DNA of 64,000 nucleotides from Amyloporia xantha. Lineage: Eukaryota > Basidiomycota > Agaricomycetes > Polyporales > Adustoporiaceae. The notes beneath the pieces were generated by a model that saw nothing but the letters and a program-made list of their open reading frames with translations, did not search any database and was not told the origin of the DNA. The position numbers and the translations under genes are program-made. Each line of letters opens with the position of its first letter. Position 1 is the stretch's first letter. Of this stretch, positions 41,315-54,615 are shown in pieces. The DNA is taken from contig JAYKKR010000009.1 of assembly GCA_036971615.1 (NCBI GenBank), forward strand, positions 62,001 through 126,000, written 5' to 3'.

Positions 41315-42538
41315 GGGATGGAGGAGGAAGAGACGACCTGTATGCAGACTATACGCGAATGGTTTTGCTGCGAGCGGTAATGGTCGTTATTACGGACCTG
41401 AAAGTTGGCAGTGAGTCGGACCGCTCCTATTACGTGCGTCAGGTATGAGATAAATAGTTCCAAATGTACTATAGCCCATAGACAGGAGACATATACAATA
41501 TACGATGTGTACTGCGTTCTTCAAATTAAACTGCCCTGCTTGGGTCCAATGGCGTCCCCAAATCTTCACCCCCGCACAGCTACGGAAGCGCCGACTCTGT
41601 CAGCGGGTCCTCCGGCCAAGAGTTGTCGCTTGATGATGACTGGGAGAGGAGCGATCGCCGTGCCGATGCATGGCTCGAGTTCGAGCCACGGCTCATGGAG
41701 ATTTAGGTTTTTTCAGGTTGCGAGCTTGCATTGGCAAGTCATAAGGAAAACGGCGCCTGGTTGTTGACGCATTTGGCAGGAGAAGGACCTAATGCGGCAA
41801 GGTCTCGGTCTTGGAGGCGCCGACGCTGCTTTTGACGCGTCTGCGATGACGTAACTCTGTGCATATTCCACTATACTCATTCTCGCTCCTGGAAGCAGCA
41901 CAGGATTTCTGGCCCTTCACAGTGCAGCGCAGCTTTCAACCCGGCAACCCGCCTCCCTTCCCCGATTCACTTGTCGACTATCGCGTACAGCTCAACATCG
42001 ATGGGGTGCTTTCCCAATGGCACGGTCTCGAAGCTATTACTCTCTTCTGCGCGAGATTACATTGTTGCTAGTACATCGCCGGGTCTGTTTCTAAGTCTCC
42101 CCGTCAGCAATGATTTTCCTCAAAGGCAATGTCGTCCTTGACTGTGCAATACTAGTGTCTTTACCCGTGGCTTTGCCACGCAAGGCGCTTTGCGCCTTTT
42201 TATTAGTACTTCTTACTTCTAGTGCTTGTATTTTCTTACAAATCACACATCTTATAGTTCTCAAGTCTTTTCAAGCCTGCCCTAAAGTTGGGCAATGTGA
42301 AGCCAACAACCATTGATTACAAACATTATAAGATACTTTTTTTAATAGTTGAGCAGAAATTACATGTACATTAAGAGAAGAAAGAAATTAATATGAAACT
42401 GTTCAAAAACATCAGTCAACTGTTCAAACAAATCATTATGACTTACAATTATTCATAACATCATACACAATTTATAACCATCTTGAGCAATGAGACACAT
42501 GATAATACACACTTTTGATTAATCCACACCTTCTCAAG
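41315..42538. other. Stretch without a supportable gene
   Basis: Short frames such as 41859-42071 (FQPGNPPPFPDSLVDYRVQL) look protein-like but have no start, domain or consistent splice pattern. From about 42300 the sequence turns AT-rich up to the copia LTR. Confidence 0.4.
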
Positions 42539-42842
42539 TGTTGAGCGCAGACTATAGAGGAGAGGAGGCTAATCCGTCTTGTATTCTAGTGGGCTGTAAG
42601 GCCCGGCTTATATACATGCATGAAAGGCTCCTTAGTAATCGTATCTAGAAACCTATAGAATATCTGAGTAAGATATGAAGTCATAATGAAATCATAGTGG
42701 AGATTTCTTAGTAAGAAAGTGGAGCCTATGAAGTAAGACAAGAGCATACTATGGAACGTCATAGAACATCATAGAAATGAGTAAGTACTGACTACCAAGT
42801 ATGGAAGTGCGACTACTATAGTTGGAAACTGATCGTTCAACA
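42539..42842 (-). repeat. Copia 3' LTR (304 bp)
   Basis: Bounded by the inverted hexamer TGTTGA...TCAACA. On the minus strand it begins TGTTGAACGATCAG, directly after a purine tract GAGTGGGAG (42843-42851) as expected of a polypurine tract. The outer boundary rests on the terminal inverted repeat alone because no second LTR is present. Confidence 0.75.
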
Positions 42843-42868
42843 CTCCCACTCAACTAGATAGTCGCTAA

Positions 42869-45803
42869 CTACTCTAGTCCAAGACTATGTACAAATTTCT
42901 CATGAATAGAGAAAGATAAATTCTTAGTGAGGATATCGGCCCTTTGCTCAGCAGTAGGTACAAAGAAAAGATCGACATGACCGTTTTCAATGAACTCTCT
43001 GCAAAAGTGGTACCGAATATCAATGTGCTTGGTTCTTCTGTCATGAGCTGGATTAACCGCAAGAAAAATGCTACCATTATTATCAATGCATAAAGGTGTG
43101 GCATTTTGCGGCTTAAAACCAATCTCAGACTGAAGAGTCCGAAGCCAGGCTAATTGTTGACAAGAGTCGGACAACGCCATGTACTCTGCTTCTGTTGAAG
43201 ACAGAGCGACAGTCTTTTGTCGCGAGACCCATGAAATAGCAGCATCTGCCATAAAGAAGACAAAGCCACTAGTTGAATGCCTATCGTCCTTGTTCTCAGC
43301 CCAATCAGAGTCAGAATAACCTATGAGTCCAGATAATCCGCTGCCTTTGTAGCAAAGCCGAAGTGAACGTGAGCCGTTCAAATAACGAAGAATATATTGT
43401 GCGGCTTTATAATGTTGCATTGTAGGCTTAGCAGAATATTGGGAAAGGCGATTAACTGCATAGGCTATATCTGGACGAGTGCCTAAGGCGATCCACAAAA
43501 GTGAACCAATGAGCTGCTGGTACTTTGAACGAAGGGCGGCATCAACTTCATATGAAGGATCTGCTTTGACAAGGTGTACACCAAATGGAAGGGAGTTCGT
43601 GTGGGTGCTGCATCTAGCATTTGGAATCGCTCGAGTGTCTCTTCAATGTATTTAGACTGATCAAGCCAAATGTTTCTGGATGATCTATCTCGAGTAATCC
43701 ACATGCCTAGAAAAGATTCTACAGGCCCAAGATCACGAACATTAAATCGCTTCTGAAGACAACCTTTGAGCCATGCAATCTGACGCCGATCAGACCCAAT
43801 TGGCAATAGATCGTCAACATATACGACAAGTATTAAATCCCCCCCATGATGACGATACACATAAATACCCGCATCAGAATATGTACGTGTGAACCCTAAT
43901 TCCAACAACGCATTGTGGAGTTTTTTATTCCACTGTCTGCCAGCCTGTTTAAGACCATAAATAGCCTTCAAAAGACGACAGACTTTGTGTTCCTGACCAG
44001 GGACTTTGAATCCTTCTGGTTGCTCCATATATATCTCCTCGTCTAATTCGCCATATAAGAATGCTGTCTTTACATCCATAGCCTCTACCTCCCAATCATT
44101 AAGAGCAGCATGGGCGAGTAAGAATCTTATAGATTCAAAACGAGCGACAGGGAGAATATTTCATCATAATCGATGCCTTTGACCTGTTTAAAGCCCTTGG
44201 CTACAAGCCGAGCTTTGTATCTTCCACCAGGTTTAATAGTGTAAACCCAACGACAAGGTACCGCCTTACGTCCAGGAGGTAAGTTGACTAACTCCCATGT
44301 ACCATTCTCCATTTGAGAGTCTATCTCTTCCTGCATAGCGGCCTCCCACTGAGTCCTATCAGGGCGAGAGATTGCTTCCTGATAAGATTGTGGAAAAGGT
44401 CCGTACTGAGGATTGGCGTTGAGAATAAACTCTGATGGAAGATCTGAGATGAGATTCTCCATGACGTCAGGTAAACCACCTCCTTGATCAATGTCACGCT
44501 GTATAGCTGCAGGATGACGATCACCATACGCATTGTCAGGCCATGGTGGAGGTCTACCAGCGGTTGACCGAGTAGAGTGTCTAGGTACAAAGGGAGGAGG
44601 TTGTGGAACTGGAGGCTCATCTGGAGGAGATGGATTTCTAGGCGGTTCTGGTGGTGGTCCCGGATGTGGAGGCAATTCAGCATCCGGTTCAGGCCTATTA
44701 GCATCATCATCACCAAGCGGCAGGGCCGGCTGTGGTGCTGGAGCTACAGAAACGGGCGGCTCATGCAGTTGTTGGGCAGCGGGAATAGGATTCGCACTTT
44801 TGTTCGGAAAGGATCTCTCATTGAATACCGCATCGCGCGATAAAACAATGGAGCGGCTATCTTTATCCCAGAATCGATACCCCTTTGATCCAGGTTCATA
44901 GCCAACGAACACCATAGGTTTAGCTCGAGCCGTGAGCTTATCCTGGTGTCGCTCCTTCTGAACATGTACATAGGCTAGGCATCCAAAGACTCTAAAGTAC
45001 GACACATCTGGAACAGCACCATTCCATAATTCAATGGGAGTACGCCAGTGTGCTCTGCGGAATGGCTGACGATTGTAAATATGAACGGCAGTTTCAACAG
45101 CAAGTTTCCAGAAGCCTGTGGATAAACCAGCATGATGACGCATAGCTTCTGCTTTTTCTACAATAGTTTGCTGCCAACGTTCTGCACGTCCATTCTGTTG
45201 TGGACTTTGTGGCATAGACGCCTCGTGCTCAATACCATTTTCATGTAAATATTGTGTGAACTCTTCACCCATAAATTCTCCTCCTCTGTCAGAGCGGAAA
45301 CGCTTAAGTCGCGTAGAAAGCTGAGTTTCCCCCCATGCTCGATAACTTTTAAAGCAGGTGAGAGCATCAGATTTCCGCTTAAGGTAATACATGACACCAA
45401 ATGAGGAGAAGTCGTCGAGAAATGTGACACAATATTTGAAACCATCAATAGACAGAGATGGCATCTCGACGAGATCTGAGTGAATAAGTTCCAATGGTTT
45501 GGAGGCGCGAGTAGAAGAGAGTGGGAACAGTTGTCTGTGGGACTTGCCAAGCGCACAACCAGCACAAGGATCAGACTTTGGTGCTGAAGAAAGACTATTT
45601 GGTGCGCCATTAACATGATTAGGTAATTGACGAATTGTGTTACGTCCCGCATGACCAAACCGTTGATGCCACAAGTCATAGTCAGCTTCCACAGATTGCA
45701 GAGTCTGAGGCCGGGTGTTTGGATGAAACACTTTGGTTTCAAGCCAATAGAAACCTGAACCATCATGGCTTGATCGCGCAGTGAGGATTAGGTTCTCACC
45801 CGG
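42869..45803 (-). pseudogene. Copia Pol remnant: integrase, reverse transcriptase, RNase H
   Basis: The integrase side starts mid-protein (LWHQRFGHAGRNTIRQLPNH, C-x2-C in DPCAGCALGK), with core residues in IHSDLVEMPSL, FRSDRGGEFMG and PQQNGRAERWQQT. Then come the Pro-rich linker and RT (WVYTIKPGGRYKARLVAKGF, MDVKTAFLYGELDEEIYMEQ, YVDD in VVYVDDLLPIGSD). RNase H has YSDSDWAENKDDRHSTSGFV, ALSSTEAEYMALSD and RTKHIDIRYHFCREF, ending at TAG 42869-42871. Frameshifts break it near 44150 (one C lost in EIFSP) and near 43580. It is also 5'-truncated, hence non-autonomous. Confidence 0.92.
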
Positions 45804-47296
45804 TGTAAGGAATGGGTACGCGCTACCCTATGAACGGACGGTAGGGCAGGACGAGACAGCGGAACGAAGGAGAGGTGATCACGCGGGACAAGGGAGCTCG
45901 GCAGAAGCAAGCATCGCATTCGAACGGAACGGCTACAAGACGGAGCATGGCATTCGAATGGAACGACTACAGGACTGAACGCTAATCTACGGTCGACAAG
46001 TCGATGGGAGCGTCGGGCCCTTCCCCGCCGACGTCAGAGAACGAGCGGTGGCGCGGGGGACGATAAATAGTCTCCCGGTGGTAACGGAAATCCTCCTCCG
46101 CAGGGGTACGGGCCCGCGAGGGACCTCCCTCCCGACGTCCTCCCCTTCCTCCCAGAGCATGAGCGGCGACACGGATCGAGTGCTCTAAGTCTTCGAAAGC
46201 CCGCGGATAGGGACGCATACGGTCCAGAGTGTCCGAGAACTGGCGGGCGATAAGTTCGAGCCGTTCCAAAGCCTCATCGGTACGTTCCTCGGTGACGCGG
46301 GAGGGGTCCAGAAGGCTTCTTCCGTGTACAACGGGAGGGGAGGCGGAGTGCCAGCTTCGTCCCGCTGCGCATTAGAGCGGACCTCGTCGGGGCTCCAGGC
46401 GATCCCAGGATAAGGGACTGCACCGCGATGGCTCAGGGAGGAGCGGAAGATCGAGTCGATGTAGTGGACGAGCTCGCGGAGGGTGACGAAGGCAGTGAGC
46501 GGAGGGAGCGTGAGGTTCCCCGCGGCTATGGCTTGGGCTCGAGCCTCATAGGCGAGCGCTGCGGGACGGGACGTGAGGGGAAGGAAAGAGAAGTAAAGGA
46601 GAAGGTGGACAGACCAGCAGCCAGCGCACTCCGTGGGCCCAGGCAAGCCAAGCAGCCGGATCGGAAGGGCGGAATGAAGGCTCAACAACGCATTCAGCGC
46701 GAAGCACGTCTACGAGGAGGAGGTAGCGGCGGACGTGGAGGGAACCGATGGGGTCGGTGGGTTCGGCGGGCTCAGACATGGCGAATGAGGCGAAGGGAGG
46801 GAAGAGCGCGCGGAAGGAGGATAAGTGAGTCAGGGGAAGAGTCGGAGGAGGCAGCGGGAGGAAGCGGGAGGGAGAGTGACGTGGCAGCGCACGCGGGACG
46901 AGGTATATAGGAGGAAGGGGGACGAGGCGGAAGGGGCATCTACCATCTGGTACGAGCTGCGACTGGGATTTTGACTTTCACGCGACCGGGTTTTCTTGCT
47001 CAGCGGAGCTACACTGCGTTTACTTCTACGAGAGGGCGAGCAAGCGGCTTGACCCATTTTACTGCGATTCGGGATATCTACCGCGTACTTAGGACTGCGA
47101 CTGCGACTTGCCTGGGATAGCACACATAGAGCGCCCCCATATACCTACGAGTCTCTAGCTCAATCAATTCTTTTCTCTCTTGCTCATCCTCCGTGCCAGA
47201 CGCTGCGAACGTCTTCACTCCTCTTCCCCTTCGACTCATTGATCTGTTCCTTCCAGGTGTGCTTATCGCACAGCGGGAGGAGCACCAAGCCTTACA
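45804..47296 (+). repeat. 5' LTR of the 12.4 kb element (1,493 bp)
   Basis: TGTAAG...CTTACA termini. It contains a 34 bp local duplication (CGGAACGGCTACAAGACGG region, about 45930) not in the 3' LTR, and a damaged copy of the antisense LTR gene (45982-46779). Confidence 0.93.
45982..46779 (-). pseudogene. Antisense LTR gene, 5' LTR copy (broken)
   Basis: Same gene as at 56861-57660, starting MSEPAEPTDPIGSLHVRRYL. Compared with the intact copy, it has a one-base difference at the intron acceptor (about 46560) and has lost one C near 46300 (WTPP then a changed frame). Translation would therefore leave the frame twice. The C-terminal part (ALERLELIARQFSDTL...DAPIDLSTVD) is otherwise conserved. 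Confidence 0.75.
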
Positions 47297-47876
47297 AGTG
47301 GAGCCCACCGCGAGGGGGAATCTTATAGTTCGAAGACTTCGTTCGCGCACCATCGCCGTGCCGGACCGTACTCTACAGCAAGAACTTCTCTTAGCCCAGA
47401 ACAGTCCTATCTCCCCCGACTAGATCTCGACCTTCCTCACTTTCCCCTCCGACCGGCCGCGTTCGACGACTCGGACTCGGATAACCCTTTCGACGTCAGA
47501 ATCCTCCCTTCCGGTCACAAAGCAACACGCGCTCTGTATCCCTCGAACATCCTTCGCCTCCGCTCCATTCCCCAGTAAACCACGAGCCACCGGCGGAAGG
47601 AAGGAGTACCGAAGAAACATCCACAATCTCATCAGTCACCGAATCATCCGCGACCCCGTCAACCCGCTCATCTCCCGTTCCTCCCGAACGTCCACGCTGA
47701 CGAACGATTTCGGCACCACCCTCAGTACGAGTCAAACGCGAGGTCGTCGAGCCTACCATCCTGTCGACATACATAGATCCCGCGAGCATACCACTCCCTC
47801 CATCACGAGCGAGCTCGCCCGTCCCGCTCCTACCCAATCGACGAGTGCTACAGTACCCCCGCGTGCCATGCCTACT

Positions 47877-49889
47877 TCATCCATGCCCGTGCGAGGCGAA
47901 GACGGCGCCGACCTTCGACGGGGAACCGCGCAATCTACTGCGATATTTCGAGGATCTAGAGGACCTGTGCGCGGCAGCAGGGATTACAACGGAAGAAGAG
48001 AAGATACGGTACGCGCTGAAGTACCTGACGGTGGAACAAGAGGAACTATGGAAGACGGCGGATGGGGCCACTGGGCGGGTGTATCTGGTGTTTAAGCGAG
48101 GGTGAAGGCCTTGTACCCGGGGGCGGATGGAGACAAGAGGTACACCGCGGCAGACCTCGATCGCATAGCACAGTCGGCGCGAGACAAGGGGTGCGGACGA
48201 GGGGGAGGAGGCCGCATATTATCGAAGTATTCCCGGTCGCGGCCTTCCTGATATCGAAGAGCAAGATAGCGGCGCGGCACAGGGACGAAGTGTACATGCG
48301 CGGGTTTGGGGAGGAAGAACTGCGGATGATTACCCGGAGGGCGGAGATCGCAGAACCCGACCACGACCCGGACGACCCGTGGGGGATGGACGTAATGCAC
48401 AAGGTGGCGCAGAAGTGCCTCCCGGGAGTAGGAGGAGGAGCCGTGGGAGGGGGCGGAAGAGACACAGCAGGGATCGAGTGGGACGACAGCGCCTCCAGCA
48501 GCGACCGCGGTGGTAAAGACGGAGGGCGTGGACTTGGCGCTCTTCAACCAGACGATACAGATGATGCAGGCGTTCTTGGCGGGACGCAGCGGAGGAGCGG
48601 GAGGGCGCCGCGGACCGGGGGAGGGTCACGCAAGGAGCGGGAGGAGCGCCGGGCAACTTCCTGTGCAACTTCTGCGGGGACCCGGAGCACTTCATGCGGA
48701 ACTGCGGGATTATTCTCCAGTATATCCTTGACCGGAAGATCTACCGGGACGAGACTGGGAAAGTACGGCTGCCGAACAGCATGTTCGTTCCGCGCGGCCT
48801 GCCTGGAGAGTACATGAAGGATCGAGTGGACTCGTGGCACGCCCAGAACCCTGGGCAACTGGTACGAGTCGCGGGGAACGAGCGACAGGCCCCTCCGCAC
48901 TTGGCCGCGAACCTTTTCCAAATATACGAGGGCGTGAACATGGTGGAGACAAGGGACGAAGGTTCGTCGGATGAGGAAGATCCGTCGGAAAGGGTCCGGG
49001 TTCTCCAAGCAGAGTTGGCGCGGGCGAAGAAGAAGGAAGTGCGGTTCGAAGAAGTGAAGAAGACAGGGGCAAGGACGGGGGCGGCGTTGCGGGGCCCGGG
49101 GGGGAAACCGCCAGGGATACCTGCGGCCAACATACCACGGACGAGCGAGGAAAAGGCTAAGGGAAGCGAAGGAAAGGGGGCGGGAGGAACCACGGGGCAA
49201 TACAAGTACCAGACGGAGATCGAACAACGGTACTCGGTGGCGGAAGCGACGAAGAAGCTCTACGGGACGAAGGTGGAGATGACGGTGGGGGAGGTCCTGG
49301 CGATCTCGGCAGGGGTGCGGAAAGAAGTGAAGGGGGACGTGACAACGTCGCGGGTAGCCACCGCCGGTCTGGTAGAAGTCGACGACGAGGACCATTGGGA
49401 GGACGCGAAGGAAACCTTCCAGGTTACGGAAGGAGGGCGAGTATCGGGCACGACTCCCTGGCGCTGCGAGCGGTGGAACCAGTTATCGAAGGGAAGTTCA
49501 CATGCGAGTGTGTGCTCGACGGCGGGGCGCAGATCGTGGCCATGCGGAAAGATATCTGGGAGAAGACAGGGATCGTCCTGAAGCCTGACGAAGCCATTAC
49601 AATGGAGACGGCCAACAGCGCCCAAGTGAAAACGGTCGGGAAGGCACAGAACATACGTTTCACGTTCGGGAGTGTTGACCTGTACCTCCAGCTGCAGGTG
49701 CTGGACGACGCGCCGTTCGAAGTTCTCCTGGGACGGCCCTTCTTTGCTCTGACCGCTTGCGAAACGCGGGACTTCCCCTCCGGCGAACAACAAATCACTC
49801 TTACAGACCCGGAGACAGGGGAACGGGTAATGGTGGCGACGAAACCGCGGAACGGTCGATGGAAGCCATCCGCGGCGGGTTTTCAATAG
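47877..49889 (+). pseudogene. Gag and protease region of the 12.4 kb element (frameshifted)
   Basis: Readable in pieces: LRYFEDLEDLCAAAGITTEE (capsid start), KALYPGADGDKRYTAADLDR, AAFLISKSKIAARHRDEVYM, GFGEEELRMITRRAEIAEPD, the zinc knuckle CNFCGDPEHFMRNC (about 48670-48711, CCHC intact) and YILDRKIYRDETGKVRLPN. The retropepsin-like part has CVLDGGAQIVAM (D-G-G where D-S-G or D-T-G is usual) and DDAPFEVLLGRPFF. The frame changes near 48100, 48200, 48480 and 49435, mostly in G/C runs. This copy cannot make full-length Gag. Confidence 0.85.
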
Positions 49890-50137
49890 TCGAGGATGCG
49901 GGCAACGCTCGCGGAGATGCACTCGTACGTTTATACTCTCTGTATACCCCTTCCGACCCGATAGATAGAGCAGGCAAATCGGCGGAGAGGAGCACTGCGC
50001 GGGGGGAAGAAGAGGGGGGTAATCGCACCCGGGTGTCGTCGTCTCGTCTGGACAATTCGCACATATCATGTATCGGCAAGGATATTCAGTCTCAATGCAT
50101 TTCTGTTTCCTCGTATTTGCCGCGCGAACCCAAGATG

Positions 50138-53100
50138 AACGAACGACCACCGGTGGTGCGAGCAGGGAAGAAGAGGATACACTTAACGCGGGAGGGAGGA
50201 CTTGTAGTGCCGGAAGGGAGCGGAAGGAGCGGGAAGGAAGGATTCTGGGTAGAAGAAGACGAGGTGGTACATGCGTACGCCTACAAGAAGGTAGCGAACA
50301 AGGTAAGGCCGGTGGCGACGACGCTACCTGAAGAATTTCGAATTGTGCGAAGAGCGCCAGGGGACCCCCTGAGGAACCTACCGGAACTGCCTCGTCGGCC
50401 GCCCGAGTTCCACCCGCAGGGGCGTTATACGGACAAGCGGAGGAAGGCGTTGGACGTAGGGGAGGGGGATTCCTGTGGCCAGAGGAAGTGAAGTTGGTGG
50501 ACTTTTTAGTGGGACAGCACGAGCGGGTGTTCGCCTGGGACGAGACGGAGAAGGGAAGGTTCTCGGACGAATACTTCGACCCGGTCATGATTCCGACGGT
50601 GGAACACGTTCCGTGGGTGCTGAAGAACATCCCTATCCCGCCGGGAATCTTTGATCAGGTTGTACAAATCATCAAGGACAAGATCGCTTCAGGGGTGTAC
50701 GAGCCTTCGAACTCGTCGTACCGGTCCAGGTGGTTCTGCGTGGTAAAGAAAGACGGGAAGTCCCTCCGGTTGGTGCACGATCTACAACCCCTAAACGGCG
50801 TAGCTATCAAGGACGCGGCGGTTCCCCCACTGGTAGAACATTTGGCGGAGTCCTTTGGGGGAAGGGGATGTTATGGGATCCTGGACCTATACGTAGCTTT
50901 CGACCAGCGGACCCTGGACGCCCGGTCTCGGGACATCACCTCGTTCCAGACGCCGCTGGGGGCATTTCGGCTGACCTCGATTCCGATGGGGTATACCAAT
51001 TCTGCGCAAATTATGCATGGGGATGTGACCTTCATCCTGCAGGACGAGATTCCGCATGTCACGGTCCCGTTCATCGACGACGTGCCAATTAAAGGGGCAA
51101 AGACCCGGTACGAGCTGGAAGGGGGGTATGAGACAATCGAGGGGAACCCAGGAATAAGGCGATTCGTGTGGGAACACCTACAGAACGTAAATCGGGTGTT
51201 GCAACGGATCGGGAACGTGGGGGACGTTCTCGGGGAAGAAGGCGTATTTGTGCGTTCCAGAGGTGGTGGTGGTAGGGCACCGATGCACGTACGAGGAGGG
51301 TCCCGGAGGAGTCCCGAGTGCAGAAGATCAAGGATTGGCCGCGGTGCGAGACGGTAACAAACGTGCGAGGATTTTTGGGGACCTGCGGGCTGGTGCGGAT
51401 GTTCGTAAAGGACTTCGGAAAAATGGCGCGCCCACTCAACGACCTGCTTCGGAAGGGAGCCGACTTCGTATGGGAGGAGGCGCAGGAGGACGCTATGCGG
51501 AAGCTGAAGGACGCAGTAATCAACTCGCCCGCGCTCGTCCCGATTGACTATGGGTCCGAACGGGAGGTGATTCTGGCGGTGGATTCATCGTGGATCGGGG
51601 TGGGGTTCGTGATCTTACAGAAAGGGGAGGACGGGAAGAGAAGGCCAAACCGGTTCGGGTCCATAACGTGGAACGAACGCGAATCCCGATACTCGCAAGC
51701 CAAGCTGGAGCTGTTTGGGTTGTTCCGGGCGCTGCGAGCGTGCCGGATCTACATTATCGGAGTGAAGAAGCTGGTCGTCGAAGTCGACGCCAAATATATT
51801 AAGGGGATGCTAAATAACCCAGACATCCAACCAAACGCCACTATCAACAGATGGATCGCTGGGATCCTCCTATTTGACTTCAAGCTGGTACACGTGCCGG
51901 GGGAACGGCATGCGGGGGCGGATGGGCTTTCGCGGCGGGGGGCAGCAGAGGAAGACCCGGAAGAGGAAGATGACTTCGAAGAGTGGATTGACGAGGCCTA
52001 CGCGTTCACCATGGAGGTCTTGAATACGCCGGGAGGGAAGAGGGATGAAGAGGGACTGATGGTGTGGCCGCTGGACGCGGGAGAGGGGGTAGAGATCCCA
52101 GAGGTCAGCAACGGAGGGGCGCGGGAGGAAAGGGTGCGGAAGGTAGACGAATTTTTACGAGACCCGAGGCGGCCGGAAGGAATGGACGAGAGGCAGTTCA
52201 CCTCGTTCGTCCGTTACGCCAGCAAGTTCTTTGTCAAAGGGGGGAGGCTCTGGAAGAAAGATAAAGGAGGGAAGCACAAGGTGGTGGTGGAGAAAGGGAA
52301 ACGGTACGGCCTGATGAAAGAGGCGCACGACTCCCTTGGGCACAAAGGGATCTTCACGGTGCGCGCCCGGCTCCTCGAACGATTCTGGTGGGTTAGTCTC
52401 GATCACGACGTAAAATGGTATGTGGGAAGCTGCCATGAGTGTCAGCTCCGCAAGGCGCACAAGTACCACATCCCACCGACGGTACCTATGCCGGGGGGGC
52501 TGTTTTCGAAGGTGCACATGGACTCGATGCACATGCCAACAGCATATGGGTACACGCATATCGTCCAAGCGCGTTGTTCCCTGTCATCTTACCCAGAATG
52601 GCGGATGCTGCGGAAGGAGACAGGAGTGACGATTGGAAACTTCATCTACGAGGAGCTGCTGTGTCGGTGGGGAGCGGTGGAGGAGATTGTTACGGATAAC
52701 GGGACACCGTTTGTCGCGGCGTTGGAACACCTGCGGGAACGGTACAAAATCAACCATATTCGAATATCAGCGTACAACTCACAGGCGAACGGGATCGTGG
52801 AGCGGAGGCACCGGGACGTACGGGAAGCAGCTGTTAAGCTTTGCGGAGGGAACGAGAAGGGGTGGCCTAAGGTGATGCATGCTGTGTTTTGGGCGGAACG
52901 GGTGACGATTCAGAAATCGACGGGCACTTCGCCTTTCTTTATCGCGCACGGGATTGAACCAGTTTTCCCTTTCGACCTGGCGGAAGCTACTTACTTGGCG
53001 CCGCCCGACCGGAAGGAGATCAGCGAAGTGGACCTACTTGAAATCCGGGGCGCCAGCTGCTCAAACGGGCGGAGGATTTGCAGGACGTACGGCGGAGGGT

Positions 53101-53434
53101 GCTAGCGGCTCGATACGCATCGGTCAAGGATTTTGAGCGGCGGTTCGCACGGACGATCAAGGATTTTGTGTTCGCAGCGGGGGATCTGGTGCTGGTGCGG
53201 AACTCACAGATCGAGACGGAGCATAGCAGGAAGTCAAAACCCCGGTATTTCGGGCCTATGATTGTCATACGGCGTACAAAAGGAGGAGCCTACATACTCG
53301 CGGAACTAACAGGAGCGGTGTCGAGACTACGGTACGCAGCGTTCCGTGTGGTACCGTATAAGGCGCGAAAGGAGGTTGGACTAGACGTGCGCAAGATCGT
53401 CGAAGAAGCGGAAGAAGCGCAAAAGGGGTATTAG
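50138..53434 (+). pseudogene. Pol region of the 12.4 kb element: RT, RNase H, integrase (frameshifted)
   Basis: RT starts MNERPPVVRAGKKRIHLTRE and includes SRWFCVVKKDGKSLRLVHDL, YGILDLYVAFDQRTL, TSIPMGYTNSAQIMHGDVTF and an active site FIDD. RNase H has ILAVDSSWIGVGFVILQKGE and VEVDAKYIKGMLNNPD. Integrase has a finger (HDSLGHKGIFTVRAR...CHECQLRKAH), HMDSMHMPTAYG, IVTDNGTPF and NSQANGIVERRHRD. The C-terminal end GDLVLVRNSQIETEHSRK resembles the GPY/F module, ending at TAG near 53434. No chromodomain was seen. Frameshifts lie near 50465, 51215 and 53050. It is a Ty3-type lineage distinct from the chromovirus at 31-37 kb. Confidence 0.88.
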
Positions 53435-53659
53435 ACGAAATGGAAGTAGGGGATGAAGAGGTGGGTGGGGAAGCGAGCAGAAGAATTATGGGGAGGAAGC
53501 GGAAGGGGAGGGATCGAGCGGGGAGGAAGGATCTGACGACGGGGGGGAAGAGTAGGGAACGGAAGGAGGGTCGGGGGAAGGGAAGTGGGCTTCCAGGGCG
53601 AGGACACGGCGGAGAAGGGACTGGATGACGGTGTTGTGGGTAGAGAGGGAGAAGGCGGC

Positions 53660-54285
53660 TCAATCGAACCCGTGGGCGACCTGGTCTTGGAGGATACGCA
53701 AGGCAGACGAGGAATCGCGGGCACGCGCGTGGACCTCGGCACGAAGAAGAGACATGGACGTACCCAGCGCGGAAGAAAGGGCCGTGTCTTGGAGAGACAA
53801 ACGGTGATCTACTTCCGCGAGGATCTCGAGGGCCCGGGCAATGACGTCAGAGCGCAGCGGGTCCATTTGCACTTGAAGGATCTGAGCGAGAGCGGGTTCG
53901 AGTTGGTCGAGGCGCGCTTGGAGTTGGGCGTTTTGGAGTTCTAAGGCGGTTAGGCGGACGGGGACCGGCGGCGGATGCGGGAGGTAGCGCAGGCGGAAGG
54001 AGTCCACCACAGCGCGGCGGGCAAGGACATCGATCCCGGGAGCGGGCTCCGACGGGGACGAAGGATCATAGTCCTCTGGGAGCGTGGAATGAAGGATGGC
54101 CTAGGCGGGAGTTCGGGGACAAGGAACGAGGGGGACGGAAGGGGAGCACGTACCTCGGCGGTGTCTACGGCGTGGACCCACGCGATGCGCGCGGCTGGAT
54201 CGGAGGGGATGGGAGTGTCACAGAGCACTTGCAGGTACCTTTCACGGGCCTCCTCAGGAGAAAACACCGGGGGCGTCGCGCTCAT
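53660..54285 (-). CDS. Antisense accessory gene 1: small coiled-coil protein
   Basis: Two exons, 54285-54154 and 54100-53660, joined by a 53 nt GTACGT...CTAG intron in phase 0, giving 190 residues. Exon 1 reads MSATPPVFSPEEARERYLQV ... SDPAARIAWVHAVDTAE. Exon 2 reads AILHSTLPEDYDPSSPSEPA, then RRAVVDSFRLRYLPHPPPV, then a long helix with heptad spacing (LTALELQNAQLQARLDQLEP, ILQVQMDPLRSDVIARALEI, LAEVDHRLSLQD) up to DQVAHGFD. It lies between the pol stop and gene 2, opposite to gag-pol. No known family. The exon 1 end resembles those of the other two antisense genes. A coiled-coil partner or adaptor role is inference. Confidence 0.72.
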
Positions 54286-54615
54286 GGGACTGGGCACGAA
54301 GATAGGGGGGGGGCGAGGTGAAGAAACTCAGGGCAATCGGGGATGGGCGGCGGTAGTTATACCTAGGGGCGTAACACGCGCTTGCCGCGAGGCGGCTTCT
54401 ACGCAGAACGCGATGGGGCACGCGGCAGGGGCACCCGGGGCGGAAGGGGGCTGCGGGACGAGTAAACTGACGTGCATTGATTTTAGCCGATCAACGGCGG
54501 GGGGCGGCGCGTACATACAAGATTGACGGCATACAACGGTGGACGGACGACTACGTCAACTACGAGATACAAGTACATTTCGTACAAACTACGCGAATCA
54601 AAGGGGGGGGGCGCG

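Larger units (their letters stand above)
42539..45803 (-). mobile_element. Ty1/copia retrotransposon remnant (5' part missing)
   Basis: A 304 bp LTR (42539-42842) is followed on its right by RNase H, reverse transcriptase and integrase coding sequence on the minus strand. It stops abruptly at 45803, where the large gypsy-type element begins. Gag, protease and the 5' LTR are missing. The sequence beyond the gypsy element (58187 on) is not recognisably copia, so truncation probably preceded or accompanied that insertion. Confidence 0.9.

Noticed and set aside
48544..49395. 283-codon minus-strand frame opposite gag
   Set aside because: Composition-driven shadow (Leu/Pro/Arg-rich) of the gag region. 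Another minus-strand frame over the same stretch is nearly as long.
49260..50630. 456-codon minus-strand frame opposite protease/RT of the 12.4 kb element
   Set aside because: It is a GC-rich shadow of gag-pol spanning recognised sense motifs, with no intron pattern or recognisable domains, unlike the antisense genes downstream of pol.
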